DNA from: Kocuria salsicia | Lineage (GTDB): Bacteria > Actinomycetota > Actinomycetes > Actinomycetales > Micrococcaceae | Length of the DNA stretch: 64,000 nucleotides | Assembly: GCF_007681555.1 (NCBI RefSeq) | Contig: NZ_VELE01000002.1 | Span: forward strand, 310,001 to 374,000 | Direction of reading: 5' to 3' | The notes under the pieces: model-generated | What the model was told of the DNA's origin: nothing | What the model saw: the letters and a program-made list of their open reading frames with translations, nothing else | Database searches by the model: none | Shown: one piece after another, positions 1 to 9,633 of the stretch | Position numbering within the stretch: the first letter of the stretch is position 1 | Layout of the letters: each line of letters begins with the position of its first letter | Made by a program: the position numbers and the translations under genes

Positions 1-816
1 GAGAGCGTTGTCAAGCGCAGCGTCGTAGTCGGCGTCCGCGAAGACCACGTTCGGGTTCTTCCCGCCCAGCTCCAGCGCCACCTTCTTCACGGTCGCGGCG
101 GCCTCTCGGGCGATCACCCTGCCCGTGACGAGTCCGCCCGTGAAGGAGACGAGGTCCACGCGCGAGTCCGAGGACAGCGGCGCCCCGGCCTGGGCGCCCG
201 CGCCGAGCACCAGGTTGGCCACGCCCGCGGGCAGCTCGAGCTCCTCGAGCACCTGCATCATGAGGATGGCCGTGTGCGGGGTGAGCTCGGCGGGCTTGAG
301 GACGAACGTGTTGCCTGCGGCCAGAGCCGGGGCGATCTTCCACGCGGCCTGCAGCAGCGGGTAGTTCCAGGGGGTGATCAGCCCGCACACGCCCACAGGC
401 TCGTGCACCACGCGGCTGACGACGTCCGGGTTCCCGGCGTCGACGACGCGCCCGGCGTCGTCGGCCGCGATCTTGCCGAAGTACTCGAAGCAGTCCGCAA
501 TGTCGGACATGTCCTGGCGGGACTCCTCGATGCGCTTGCCGGTGTCGAGGGACTCCGCGCGGGCGAACTCCTCGGCGCGCTCGCGCAGCCGGGCGGCCAC
601 GCGCAGCACAAAGCTGCCGCGCTCCCCCGCAGGCACGTCCGACCAGCGGCCGTCGTCGAACGCCCCACGGGCGGCGGCAATCGCGCGCTCGGTGTCCTCG
701 GCAGTGGCCTCGGCGACGACGGCCACCTCAGTGCCGTCCGCCGGGCAGTGGATGGTGCGGGTGCCGCCCTGCAGGGCGGGGACCCACTGGCCGTCGATGT
801 ACAGGGTGCTGCTCAT
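1..816 (-). CDS. betB: Betaine-aldehyde dehydrogenase, N-terminal part (cut by window edge)
   Basis: NAD(P)-dependent aldehyde dehydrogenase family; with the choline transporter beside it, the likely reaction is oxidation of betaine aldehyde to the compatible solute glycine betaine in the cytoplasm. The 272 visible codons carry the ITPWNYP segment, the Rossmann region leading to SFTGG (usual form FTGS), and the conserved ELGGKNP stretch near residue 255. The catalytic cysteine lies beyond the window edge, so integrity cannot be judged. The ATG overlaps the stop codon of the upstream transporter gene (ATGA), so translation is probably coupled. A choline dehydrogenase gene may follow outside the window. 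Substrate is inferred from context; the family is certain. Confidence 0.85.
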   Translation of the reverse strand, partial: MSSTLYIDGQWVPALQGGTRTIHCPADGTEVAVVAEATAEDTERAIAAARGAFDDGRWSDVPAGERGSFVLRVAARLRERAEEFARAESLDTGKRIEESRQDMSDIADCFEYFGKIAADDAGRVVDAGNPDVVSRVVHEPVGVCGLITPWNYPLLQAAWKIAPALAAGNTFVLKPAELTPHTAILMMQVLEELELPAGVANLVLGAGAQAGAPLSSDSRVDLVSFTGGLVTGRVIAREAAATVKKVALELGGKNPNVVFADADYDAALDNAL

Positions 817-3023
817 GCGTCGTCCTCCTTGGTCGGTGTGACCTCCAGCTCGGACGTCGGGAGTCCGATCTGGGTGCTTCCGGGGTGGTCGTGGTTGAGT
901 CGGATGAATTCGAGATGGCGCTCGTAGCAGTCCAGGGCGTCGTTGATGAGCTGCTCGGACGTGTACCCCAGGACGTCGTAGCCCAGGGAACCCGTGGCCG
1001 TGAAGACCTCCAGGCGGTAGTACTGGTCAGAGTCCGGGTTGGTGCGGAAGCCACCGAAACCCGGGGTGGGGAAGGCCACTGGATGCACCCGGTAGACGAA
1101 GTCCCGTTCCGGTGCCAGGTCCACGTGCAGGCACACCTGCTCCACGGCCGGGTGGCCCTCGGCGGGCTTCGCCTGCACCGTGACGCCCACTCCGGTCTCG
1201 CGGATCTCGTCCGCAAACGTGGTCAGTGCGGGTACGACAACGTCGCGCGCGTAGCGCTGGGCTGCGCGGGCACCCGGGTAGCTGCCCAGCCGGGAGAGCC
1301 GGGAGCGCCAGTGGGTGTCCCGCCCGGTGCGACCCGCCACGGCAGAACGGCTGGCCACCGCGCCCGAGGCCGCGGAGCTGACCTCCACGCGCAGCGAACG
1401 CCACAGCCCCACCATGATGAGGTACATGACCACCGAGAACGGCAGGCCCATGATGAGGGTTGCGTTCTGCAGGGTGCTCACGCCGCCCACCAGCAGCATG
1501 GCCAGTGTCAGCACGCCGGTGCTCACGGCCCAGAACACGCGCAGCCACTTGGGACCGTCCTGGTTGGGGTCCTCGATCCGGGACGTGAAGTTGCTCATGA
1601 CCAGGGCCCCGGAGTCCGCGGACGTCACGTAGAACAGCAGACCGGTGAATGTGGCGATCGAGGCCGCCACGGTGGCGCCGGGGTACTGCTCGAGCAGCGA
1701 GTAGAAGGCCCGCTCGGGGGTGTTCATGGCCACCTCACCGAAGGCCCTGTTGCCGCCCACCACGAGGTCCAGGGCGGAGTTCCCGAAGATCGAGATCCAC
1801 AGCAGGATGAACGCGAACGGAACTGTCATGGTGCCCAGCACGAACTGGCGCAGGGTGCGCCCGCGGGAGATCCGGGCAAGGAAGAGCCCCACGAACGGCG
1901 CCCAGGCGATCCACCAGGCCCAGAAGAACAGCGTCCAGGCGCTCATCCACTCCTGCGGCGCCTCGAATGCAAACGTGTTCAGCGTCATCCCGGGGAACTG
2001 GGAGATGAAGTCCCCGATGTTCATCACGATCGAGTCCAGCAGGAACGCGGTGCGCCCGGTGACCAGGACGTAGAGCATGAGCCCAATGGCCAGCACAATG
2101 TTCAGCTCGGAGAGCCGTCTGATGCCCTTGTCCACGCCGGAGACGCACGAGACCACGGCCATGCCCACGCCCAGCGCGATCAGCGCGGACTGCACGGCGA
2201 GGTTCTCGGGCACGCCGAACAGGGACTTGAGCCCGTAGTTGAGCTGCACCACGCCGATGCCCAGGGACGTGGCCACACCGAAGACCGTGCCCAGCAGGGC
2301 GGCGGTGTCCACCGCGTCCCCCGCGACCCCGTGGATCCGCTTGCCCAGCAGGGGGTAGAGCGCAGAGCGGATGCTCAGGGGCATCCCGAAGCGGTAGGCG
2401 AAGTAGCCGAAGGCCATCCCCATGAGCGCATACATGGCCCACCCGGTGATCCCGTAGTGGAACAGCGTCCACACGACCGCCTGGCGCGCGGCCTCGAGGC
2501 TCTCCCCCTCGCCCGTGGGCGGCGCCAGGTACTGGCTGACCGGTTCGGAGACGGAGAAGAACATCAGGTCCACGCCGATGCCCGCGGCGAAGAGCATCGC
2601 CGTCCAGGTGAACATGTTGAACTCGGGCCGCGCGTGGTCCGGCCCCATGCGCACGGTGCCCCCGCGGCTTGCGGCCACCATGATCACGAAGACAATCACG
2701 AGGGTGGCGGTGAGGATGTAGAACCAGCCGAGGCGCGAACCCACCCACGCGACCACCCCGCCGATCACGGTCTCCGCGTGCTCCGGAGCCATGATGGCCC
2801 ACACGGACAGCGCCACGATGGCTGTTCCAGCCGCGATCAGCACCCGCCAGTTGATCGGAAGCCGCGGCTCGGCATCGGCCGATGCGGACTGCCCCGGTTG
2901 CGCGGGTCGATCTGGCTGCGGGGGCCGATCTGGCCGCGCTCGTCGATCCGGCTTCACCGTGGTGTGGGCGCGGCTCACGGAGGATCCGGCAGGCTGCGGA
3001 GGTGTGGTCGAGGATTCACTCAT
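813..3023 (-). CDS. betT: BCCT-family choline transporter, BetT-like
   Basis: Secondary transporter of the betaine/choline/carnitine family, 736 aa, cytoplasmic membrane. About twelve hydrophobic segments are visible. The family signature around TLFFWAWWIAWAPFVGLF is present, as is the GMAFGYFAYRFGMPL region. The C-terminal cytoplasmic domain of about 180 residues, with YDVLGYTSEQLINDALDCY, resembles the osmosensing tail of enterobacterial BetT rather than the short tail of BetP, which favours choline as substrate. The start chosen is the ATG at 3023 (MSESSTTPP); an in-frame extension to 3191 is arginine-rich and unlikely to be translated. The stop overlaps the betB start by ATGA. Likely role: choline import for glycine betaine synthesis under osmotic stress. 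Confidence 0.88.
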   Translation of the reverse strand: MSESSTTPPQPAGSSVSRAHTTVKPDRRARPDRPPQPDRPAQPGQSASADAEPRLPINWRVLIAAGTAIVALSVWAIMAPEHAETVIGGVVAWVGSRLGWFYILTATLVIVFVIMVAASRGGTVRMGPDHARPEFNMFTWTAMLFAAGIGVDLMFFSVSEPVSQYLAPPTGEGESLEAARQAVVWTLFHYGITGWAMYALMGMAFGYFAYRFGMPLSIRSALYPLLGKRIHGVAGDAVDTAALLGTVFGVATSLGIGVVQLNYGLKSLFGVPENLAVQSALIALGVGMAVVSCVSGVDKGIRRLSELNIVLAIGLMLYVLVTGRTAFLLDSIVMNIGDFISQFPGMTLNTFAFEAPQEWMSAWTLFFWAWWIAWAPFVGLFLARISRGRTLRQFVLGTMTVPFAFILLWISIFGNSALDLVVGGNRAFGEVAMNTPERAFYSLLEQYPGATVAASIATFTGLLFYVTSADSGALVMSNFTSRIEDPNQDGPKWLRVFWAVSTGVLTLAMLLVGGVSTLQNATLIMGLPFSVVMYLIMVGLWRSLRVEVSSAASGAVASRSAVAGRTGRDTHWRSRLSRLGSYPGARAAQRYARDVVVPALTTFADEIRETGVGVTVQAKPAEGHPAVEQVCLHVDLAPERDFVYRVHPVAFPTPGFGGFRTNPDSDQYYRLEVFTATGSLGYDVLGYTSEQLINDALDCYERHLEFIRLNHDHPGSTQIGLPTSELEVTPTKEDDA

Positions 3024-3225
3024 GGAAGGGTCCACATGTCTGGGCCGGACGCGGGCGACCCGGGGTCGAGACGTCGTGTTACCGCACGGTAGTCCGCTGC
3101 GGCCCTCCCACTGTAGGGCAGTCGCACGCGAACGGCACATCGCGCGCTGGAGCTCCGGACCCGCCGAGCGGGCGGCACGCGGAGGCTGCACGGTGCCGCT
3201 CGGGGGACGGCACAGGAGCCACCCG

Positions 3226-3262
3226 GTGCCGTTCGGGGCCGCTGCGGGTCCCCGAACGGCAC
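3226..3262 (-). terminator. Hairpin after the 1041-aa gene
   Basis: Perfect 13-bp stem (GTGCCGTTCGGGG with CCCCGAACGGCAC) and an 11-nt loop, 23 nt past the stop of the minus-strand gene ending at 3285. There is no T-run. A related partial arm (GGTGCCGCTCGGGG) lies at 3192-3205. The rest of 3024-3284 holds no gene that I can see. Confidence 0.6.
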
Positions 3263-3284
3263 GGACGAGACGGCACCGGACGGT

Positions 3285-6200
3285 TCACCCCAGCAGCTTG
3301 GCCACCAGCGTGTGGGCGAACTCCGGGGAGATGTCCCCGTAGTTCAGGGAGAAGTCCTCGTCCACGAGCGTGGGCAGCAGCCCCGAGCACAGCACCGCGG
3401 CCCGCCCGTAGAGCCCCGGCAGCGCGGCTCCGATGGGCACTGAGAGCAGCCGCAGCTCGGGGTCGTAGCTCACGAGCGCCACTCCGGTCTCGCGTGCCAC
3501 CACGTGCTTGCCGAGGTTCGAGGACACGGACCGGGCGTGGCCGGAAGCGACATCCTCGGCGGTGCGGTACGCGTAGCGCGTCTTGTGGTGGTGGTTGATC
3601 CGGTACAGCCCCGGCTGGTTGCGGTCCTCGGTGTGCTCCCATGTGGCGTCCTGCGGCACGAACCTCTCCGCCACGCCGTTGTACTGCATCTCCCGCAACG
3701 GCAGCTGCGCGATCACGGAGGAGAGCGGGGGCAGGGTCTCGAGCATCACGGGCCCGGCATCGAAGACCACGTCGCACATGCCGCTGGGCAGTGCCCGGCT
3801 CAGGACATCGAGGTCCACGTCCTGGAGCATCGTGGTGGCGTGATCCTCCGGGGAGAGCACGACGACGTCCCCGCCCTGTGCCGCCACAGCCGCGGTGACG
3901 GCGTCCTCCTGCTCCGTCTTCCACCCGCCCGTGAGCAGCACGGAGCCGTCCACGAGCTGAGTGAGCGCGGGCGAGCACACCTGCCAGCGGCGGGCCGTCC
4001 AGTTCTCGTCCCGGATCACCTCCAGGAACCCGAGGGCCTGCAGATGGCCCACGAACCACTCTTCGAAGCGCTCGGAGTCCTCCAGCTGGCGCGCCACGAT
4101 GGACAGGCTCGAGCGCTTGCCGCCGCCCAGGAACGTGAGGGCGTCCTTCAGCGGCGCCCACGAGCCGGGGTACTCACCCTCGTCCGGGCCGATGAACTGC
4201 AGCGCCTCCACGGAACCGGTCTGGCCCACCGCGGAGAGCTTCGTCAGCCGCCCGGGGTAGCGCTTGGTCAGACCGCAGAACTTGCAGCGCCCGAAGACCC
4301 ACGCGGCCTTCGCCTTCGGATCCATCGGGGGAAGGATCACCTTGTGCTTGCCGGTAACCATGCAGGAGACGTCCGGCGCGGCGGGCAGCTCGTTGCTGCG
4401 CTCCGGGAACATCTGGCCCTCGGCGGACTCCCAGCCCGGGACCTCGGGCACCTCGGCGGTCGCGGCGTCGTCGTCCTGCTCCCAGGGGTCCATGTTGTCG
4501 AAGGAGCCCTGGACGTACTCGTCCGGGAGCTCGTCCCGGGTGACGGCGGTGACGGGCCACAGTGGCTCCTGCGCCACGTGCACCATCTCGCCCTCGTAGC
4601 CCAGCGAGCGCTGCGTGATGTAGTACGAGCTGTCCCTCACGCGGAACTCGAGGCGCTGCTTGACGGTGCGCCCGGCACGCAGCACGAGCGTGTAGTCGTT
4701 GGGCTTCAGGCGCCCGTCCGGCAGCGCGAGCTCGGTGCGTCCCAGGCTCACCTGGAAGGGGGGCACGCGCGACGGGGTCAGCTTGGTGCTCACGAGCTTG
4801 AACGAGTGCGGGTTGCGCCACTCGCACTCGACCGACAGGGGGTCGTCACTGTCGGAGGTCACGGTCAGCTGCGGTGGGCGCAGTGCCGAGAAACGGTCCA
4901 CGTCACCGGGGATCCTCAGGCCGCCGGAGAGCGTCATGGCAGGCACCAGTCGCGGGACGAGCGCCGAGAAGTTGTCGTTCACTGTCAGGGCGGGGTCCCC
5001 GGCACGCAGCACCTGGACGTCGTCGAACAGCACCCAGCCCTCCGCCACGCCATTCTCGCCCGGGCCCACCACGCGGTAGTCCGGCGACGCGGAGTCGTCC
5101 AGGATCGCGCGGATCTGCTCCACCCATTCCGGCTCATTGCGCACCATGATCCGGCACGGCCACGCGGCGGGCACGTGGTCCACGGACAGGAAGGTGTCCG
5201 AGTAGGCGTCCTTGGCGAAGACGACGACGGGGCGTGGGTTGCGCGTGAGCGTCAGCTCCCCCGCCGTGACGGTGAGCTGCCCGGAGAGCAGCGTGTCGCT
5301 GGTCATGCGGGCGCTGTACGCGGAGATGCCGAGGAAGGCGTCTCCGATGTAGGACAGGAACATCGTGCGCGGCCCGGCGGTGGTCGCGAGGTCAACCTCG
5401 CGCCCCGGGACGAGCCGCTTGGGCACCACGAAGCCCAGCTCGTACACGGGGTTGCCCACGTAGTCCGTACCGTCCGAGAGGGACAGCTCCGGGCTGCGCG
5501 TGCCGAGGTGGCGCGTGCCGCGGGTGGCCGCCGCGGCGTCGTCGTCCGGAGCAGACTCCCACGCGGCCAGCTGGGCCAGCGCCACCTGCAGGGCGGGATC
5601 GCGCGTGAGCGGGTTGGACCAGATGCTGCGCATGCTCCTGGACACGTCCGTGTCCGCGATGTCGAGCCAGAAGTCGATGTAGATGCCCAGCTCACCCGCG
5701 CTGAGGCCCTGCGCCGTGGTCAGCTCGAGGTCCTCGAAGACCTGGTGCAGCTGGCGCAGCTCCGAGGGCCCGAACAGCGTCTGGGAGAGCGCGAGACCCA
5801 CCGGGCGGTGGTTGACGGCGTACGCCGAGGGCAGGCCCAGCTGGCCGTCGAAGGCCTCGAGCCAGTAGCGCAGCGCGTCCCAGTAGGTCTCGGAGTCCTT
5901 GCGCACGGACGCCTCGAGCGCCTTGACGTTGTCCTGCCCGGCCTGCAGCAGCACCGCGAGCGGGAGGTAGAAGCTGGACACGGACTTCTTGCCCGTGCGG
6001 GCCGCGAGCGCGGACATGTGCCGGCCCGCCAGTGAGAGCAGTGCGAGCAGCGCCACGATGGGCGGAGGGCCGATCTTCGTGAGGTCCTCGAGCTGGCGCC
6101 GGGACATCCGGTACCAGACCTCGGTGAGCTTGTTGAAGGCGTCGAACACGGAGCGGCGGGAGCCGTCCGTGACGAGCAGGGGCGTCACGGAGTCTGCGAG

Positions 6201-6410
6201 CGCACGCAGGGTCGAGGGGCCGTCCAGCCCGAACTCCGAGCCGATCTGCTCGAGCATCTTCTCGTCCAGGTCCAGCTGGACGAGGTCCCCCGCGCGCCTG
6301 GGGCCGAAGAACGCGCGCGCCACGGCGTCGTTCCAGCGCAGGTACTCGACCTCCTGGGGTCCGGATGCAATTGCGTGGTCCCCAGTGTGGAAACCGGCAG
6401 CGTCAGCCAC
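3285..6410 (-). CDS. Large protein of unknown function with Zn-binding Cys/His cluster
   Basis: A 1041-residue protein I do not recognise. Start: GTG at 6410 preceded by GGAGGA at good spacing, with a TATAAT box 52 nt further upstream; longer readings overlap the divergent neighbour and are poor protein. The first 300 residues look mostly helical; the middle is beta-rich; residues 683-712 contain C683, H689, C709 and C712 (RCKFCG), a plausible zinc site. The last 250 residues alternate like an alpha/beta fold (VVVLSPEDH; CDVVFDAGPVML). There is no transmembrane segment and no Walker A. It is divergent from a SNF2 ATPase gene of similar size, which suggests a shared process such as DNA or RNP remodelling or phage defence; that is inference only. 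Confidence 0.8.
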   Translation of the reverse strand: MADAAGFHTGDHAIASGPQEVEYLRWNDAVARAFFGPRRAGDLVQLDLDEKMLEQIGSEFGLDGPSTLRALADSVTPLLVTDGSRRSVFDAFNKLTEVWYRMSRRQLEDLTKIGPPPIVALLALLSLAGRHMSALAARTGKKSVSSFYLPLAVLLQAGQDNVKALEASVRKDSETYWDALRYWLEAFDGQLGLPSAYAVNHRPVGLALSQTLFGPSELRQLHQVFEDLELTTAQGLSAGELGIYIDFWLDIADTDVSRSMRSIWSNPLTRDPALQVALAQLAAWESAPDDDAAAATRGTRHLGTRSPELSLSDGTDYVGNPVYELGFVVPKRLVPGREVDLATTAGPRTMFLSYIGDAFLGISAYSARMTSDTLLSGQLTVTAGELTLTRNPRPVVVFAKDAYSDTFLSVDHVPAAWPCRIMVRNEPEWVEQIRAILDDSASPDYRVVGPGENGVAEGWVLFDDVQVLRAGDPALTVNDNFSALVPRLVPAMTLSGGLRIPGDVDRFSALRPPQLTVTSDSDDPLSVECEWRNPHSFKLVSTKLTPSRVPPFQVSLGRTELALPDGRLKPNDYTLVLRAGRTVKQRLEFRVRDSSYYITQRSLGYEGEMVHVAQEPLWPVTAVTRDELPDEYVQGSFDNMDPWEQDDDAATAEVPEVPGWESAEGQMFPERSNELPAAPDVSCMVTGKHKVILPPMDPKAKAAWVFGRCKFCGLTKRYPGRLTKLSAVGQTGSVEALQFIGPDEGEYPGSWAPLKDALTFLGGGKRSSLSIVARQLEDSERFEEWFVGHLQALGFLEVIRDENWTARRWQVCSPALTQLVDGSVLLTGGWKTEQEDAVTAAVAAQGGDVVVLSPEDHATTMLQDVDLDVLSRALPSGMCDVVFDAGPVMLETLPPLSSVIAQLPLREMQYNGVAERFVPQDATWEHTEDRNQPGLYRINHHHKTRYAYRTAEDVASGHARSVSSNLGKHVVARETGVALVSYDPELRLLSVPIGAALPGLYGRAAVLCSGLLPTLVDEDFSLNYGDISPEFAHTLVAKLLG

Positions 6411-6461
6411 AAATCCTCCGTCTGCGCCGTACGGCGCTCGGTCATCGTCACAGTCGTCCCA

Positions 6462-6467
6462 ATTATA
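6462..6467 (-). promoter_or_regulatory. -10 box for the 1041-aa gene
   Basis: The minus strand reads TATAAT inside a short A/T-rich patch in otherwise very G/C-rich DNA. It lies 52 nt upstream of the GTG start at 6410. No convincing -35 element is seen. It supports the downstream GTG start over longer readings. Confidence 0.55.
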
Positions 6468-6582
6468 GGTTCCCGGCGGCCACGCGCTCACGGGCCGCCC
6501 GCCCGTCCCCGGAAGGGCCGATGCCGCGGGCGCGCGCCGTGCGTGCCCGCCCGGCGTCGGGCCGGACGGTACGGTAGACGCC

Positions 6583-9573
6583 ATGGTTGGTGCTGCGCAG
6601 TTCCCGGACGCCCCTCTGCCCGGTGCGGATCCGGACTGGCGCAGCGAGCTGTCCCTCATCGTGCCCCGCTCCGGCGGGGGCAGGGTCGTCGCGGACCCGG
6701 ACTCCGGTCCCGCCGCGGCGCTCGAGCTCGACCTCGTCCGCGTGCAGAACCGGGCCCCGAAGGCGTGGCAGAAATCACCCGGGGAGATCCCTCTGACTCT
6801 CTCCGCGAGGCCCGTGGTGCGGGGACGCCGCGGCTGGGTGCGCTCCGGGATCGACTGGTCGAACCTGGGCTCCAACGCCCGTTCCGGCGTGCTCGACGAC
6901 GACCAGCTGGACTGGTTCGAGGAGCTGAGGACGCTCGCTGAGTCCCACCGCGGCAGCTACGCCGCGGACCGCTACCAGCTGCGCCTGGAGCGCTACACCT
7001 CACCCCTGCTGTGGCCGCTGCTCGCGCGCGCCGAGGCCCTCGGCATCCCGCTGGTCTCCCGGGGCACGGGTGCCCCCGTGGTCCTGGACCCCGCGGGCCG
7101 CTTCGAGGTCCGCGTGGACCCGGGCGAGAACGGGGAGCTGCGCCTGCACCCGCAGGTCGTGGTGGGCGAGAAGGAGATCCCCCTGCGCTGGACGCGGATC
7201 ATCGGCCACCCCGGCCACGGCCTCTTCTACCCGCAGGCGACCCCCGAGGCCCTCGATGCCGCGGAGGACCTCAACCAGTTCCCGTTGCACCTCGTGGCGC
7301 TCGGCACGCGCCTGAACCAGCAGCAGCGCTCGTTCCTGGACCGCGCCGAGACGTTGACGGTGCCGCAGGAAGGAGTGGAGGAGTTCTTCGATAGCTACTT
7401 CCCGCGCCTGCACCAGAGCATGCACGTGACCGCCGGGGAGGAGTCCCTGGTGCTGCCGCAGGTCGCGGATCCCGAGTTCGTACTCACCCTCCACCACGAC
7501 GACCTCACCGAGCGTGTCGAGTGGGAGTGGGAGTACCAGAAGGGCCGCGAACGGGTGCGGCTGCCGTTCAGGCCCCTGGACCCGCTGGGGGACGAGGCCG
7601 TGGCGCGGGAGTCCGGCTGGGAGTCCTCCATGGTCCAGGCGGTGCACCGCAGGATCCCGGACCTCGACTTCCGGCGTGGCTCCTACGCCGCCGAGGACGC
7701 ACTCACGCTGCTGCGCACCTGGCTCCCCCAGTTGCGCAGGATCCCGGACCTGCGCATCGAAGAGACCGGCGGGCGCCCCGCCTACGAGGAGGTCAACGAG
7801 CCCACGCAGATCACGGTCTCCACGGCGCCCACCGAGCACCACGACTGGTTCGGGCTGGGAGTGACCGTCCGCGTGGGCGAGCATTACCTGCCGTTCTCCG
7901 AGATCTTCCAGGCCCTGGACCGCGGCCAGGACGTCATGCTGCTGCCGGACGGCTCCTACTTCTCCCTGGACCGTCCTGAGTTCATCCGATTGCGGGAGCT
8001 GATCGCCGAGGCCCGGACCCTGCAGGAGGACAAGGGTGGACCCCTGAGCCTTAACCGGTACCAGAGCAGCCTGTGGGAGCAGTTCGAGGAGCTGGCCACG
8101 GACACCGAGCAGGCCGAGCAGTGGCGCACCGGCGTGCGCGCCCTCGCGCACCTTGACGAGATCCCCTCTCCGCCGGTGCCCCCGCAGCTGCAGGCCACGC
8201 TGCGCCCGTACCAGTACGAGGGGTTCCGCTGGCTGAGCTTCCTGTGGGACCACGACCTCGGCGGGATCCTCGCGGACGACATGGGCCTCGGGAAGACCGT
8301 GCAGACCATCGCGGCCGTCCTGCGCGCCGTGGAGCGGGACCCGGACCTCCCGCCGTACCTGGTGGTCGCCCCCACCTCCGTGGTGGCCAACTGGTCCGCA
8401 GAGCTGCGCCGCTTCGCCCCCTCCCTGAGCACCACGGTGCTCACGAGCACCAAGGACTCGGTGACCGACGCCGCGGCGCACTCCCACGTGGTGCTCACCT
8501 CCTACGCGCTGCTGCGCCTGGACGCCGAGGCCTACCAGGACGTGGACTGGGCCGGAGTGGTCATGGACGAGGCCCAGTTCGTGAAAAATCCGCGGACCAA
8601 GGCCTACCGCGCGGTCAAGAACCTGCGAGCCCGCACCCGCCTCGCCATCACGGGCACCCCCATGGAGAACAGCCTGTCCGAGCTGTGGTCCCTCCTCTCC
8701 CTCACCGCTGCGGGCCTGTTCCCCTCGCGCAAGCAGTTCACGGAGCACTACCAGCGGCCCATCGAGCGCGCCATGGACTCAGACGCCCTGGCCAGGCTGC
8801 GGGCCCGGCTGCGCCCGTTCATGCTGCGGCGCACCAAGGCGGACGTGGACCTGCAGCTGCCCCCCAAGCTCGAGCACGTGCTGCCGGTGGGTCTGAACCC
8901 GGAGCACCGTGCCGCCTACGACCGCAGGCTGCAGCGCGAGCGCGCCAAGATCCTGGGGCTGCTGCGGGACTTCGACCGCAACAGGTTCACCATCTTCCAG
9001 TCGCTCACCACGCTGCGGATGCTCGCGCTGGACCCAGCGCTCGTGGACCCCGAGTCCACCGCGGCGTCCTCCAAGCTGGACGTGCTCTTCGAGCAGCTTC
9101 CGCAGCTCGTCCAGGAAGGCCACCGGCCACTCGTGTTCAGCCAGTTCACCAGCTTCCTGAAGATCGTCGCGGACCGTCTGGACGAGGCCGGGATCGCATA
9201 CGCCTACCTGGACGGCAGCACCCGGGACCGTGCGGGCGCCCTCGAGACGTTCCGCAGCGGCCGCGCCCCCGTGTTCCTCGTGAGCCTCAAGGCCGGCGGC
9301 TTCGGCATCAACCTCACCGAGGCGGACTACTGCTACCTCCTGGACCCGTGGTGGAACCCCGCCGCGGAGAACCAGGCGGTGGACCGCACCCACCGGATCG
9401 GGCAGACCAAGAAGGTCATGGTCTACCGGATGGTCGCGGAGAACACGATCGAGGAGAAGGTCATGGAGCTGAAGACCCGCAAGGCAGACCTCTTCAGCGC
9501 CGTGCTCGACGACGAGCGCGTGTTCTCCGCAACCCTGAACGCGGACGACATCCGCTCGCTCGTCGGAGTCTGA
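6583..9573 (+). CDS. SNF2-family DNA-dependent ATPase/helicase-like protein
   Basis: Swi2/Snf2 ATPase, 996 aa. Residues 1 to about 530 form a bacterial SNF2-associated N-terminal region. The ATPase core has Walker A in DDMGLGKT near residue 569, motif Ia VVAPTSVVANW, the DEAQ box near 661, and the ITGTPMEN motif. The C-terminal helicase lobe has LVFSQFT, VFLVSLKAGGFGINL and THRIGQ near residue 937. These proteins translocate on dsDNA and remodel protein-DNA complexes. It resembles the HelZ type of actinobacteria, but no SWIM zinc-finger partner is adjacent; instead it diverges from the 1041-aa protein. A TACGGT element 7 nt before the ATG suggests a leaderless mRNA. Biological role unknown. 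Confidence 0.92.
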   Translation: MVGAAQFPDAPLPGADPDWRSELSLIVPRSGGGRVVADPDSGPAAALELDLVRVQNRAPKAWQKSPGEIPLTLSARPVVRGRRGWVRSGIDWSNLGSNARSGVLDDDQLDWFEELRTLAESHRGSYAADRYQLRLERYTSPLLWPLLARAEALGIPLVSRGTGAPVVLDPAGRFEVRVDPGENGELRLHPQVVVGEKEIPLRWTRIIGHPGHGLFYPQATPEALDAAEDLNQFPLHLVALGTRLNQQQRSFLDRAETLTVPQEGVEEFFDSYFPRLHQSMHVTAGEESLVLPQVADPEFVLTLHHDDLTERVEWEWEYQKGRERVRLPFRPLDPLGDEAVARESGWESSMVQAVHRRIPDLDFRRGSYAAEDALTLLRTWLPQLRRIPDLRIEETGGRPAYEEVNEPTQITVSTAPTEHHDWFGLGVTVRVGEHYLPFSEIFQALDRGQDVMLLPDGSYFSLDRPEFIRLRELIAEARTLQEDKGGPLSLNRYQSSLWEQFEELATDTEQAEQWRTGVRALAHLDEIPSPPVPPQLQATLRPYQYEGFRWLSFLWDHDLGGILADDMGLGKTVQTIAAVLRAVERDPDLPPYLVVAPTSVVANWSAELRRFAPSLSTTVLTSTKDSVTDAAAHSHVVLTSYALLRLDAEAYQDVDWAGVVMDEAQFVKNPRTKAYRAVKNLRARTRLAITGTPMENSLSELWSLLSLTAAGLFPSRKQFTEHYQRPIERAMDSDALARLRARLRPFMLRRTKADVDLQLPPKLEHVLPVGLNPEHRAAYDRRLQRERAKILGLLRDFDRNRFTIFQSLTTLRMLALDPALVDPESTAASSKLDVLFEQLPQLVQEGHRPLVFSQFTSFLKIVADRLDEAGIAYAYLDGSTRDRAGALETFRSGRAPVFLVSLKAGGFGINLTEADYCYLLDPWWNPAAENQAVDRTHRIGQTKKVMVYRMVAENTIEEKVMELKTRKADLFSAVLDDERVFSATLNADDIRSLVGV

Positions 9574-9633
9574 GCCGGCAAGTTCGGGCTCCCGAAAGCA
9601 CCTCCCGCGGCCCCGCGCGTAGGATCCCCAGTC

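Noticed and set aside
3191-3284. GGTGCCG repeats as a CRISPR-like or tandem array
   Set aside because: Only imperfect arms of hairpins; no regular spacing or spacers.
885-6035. Long plus-strand reading frames (735 and 843 codons) opposite betT and the 1041-aa gene
   Set aside because: Antisense frames kept open by high G+C at third positions; composition is Arg/Gly/His-rich, with no known motif.
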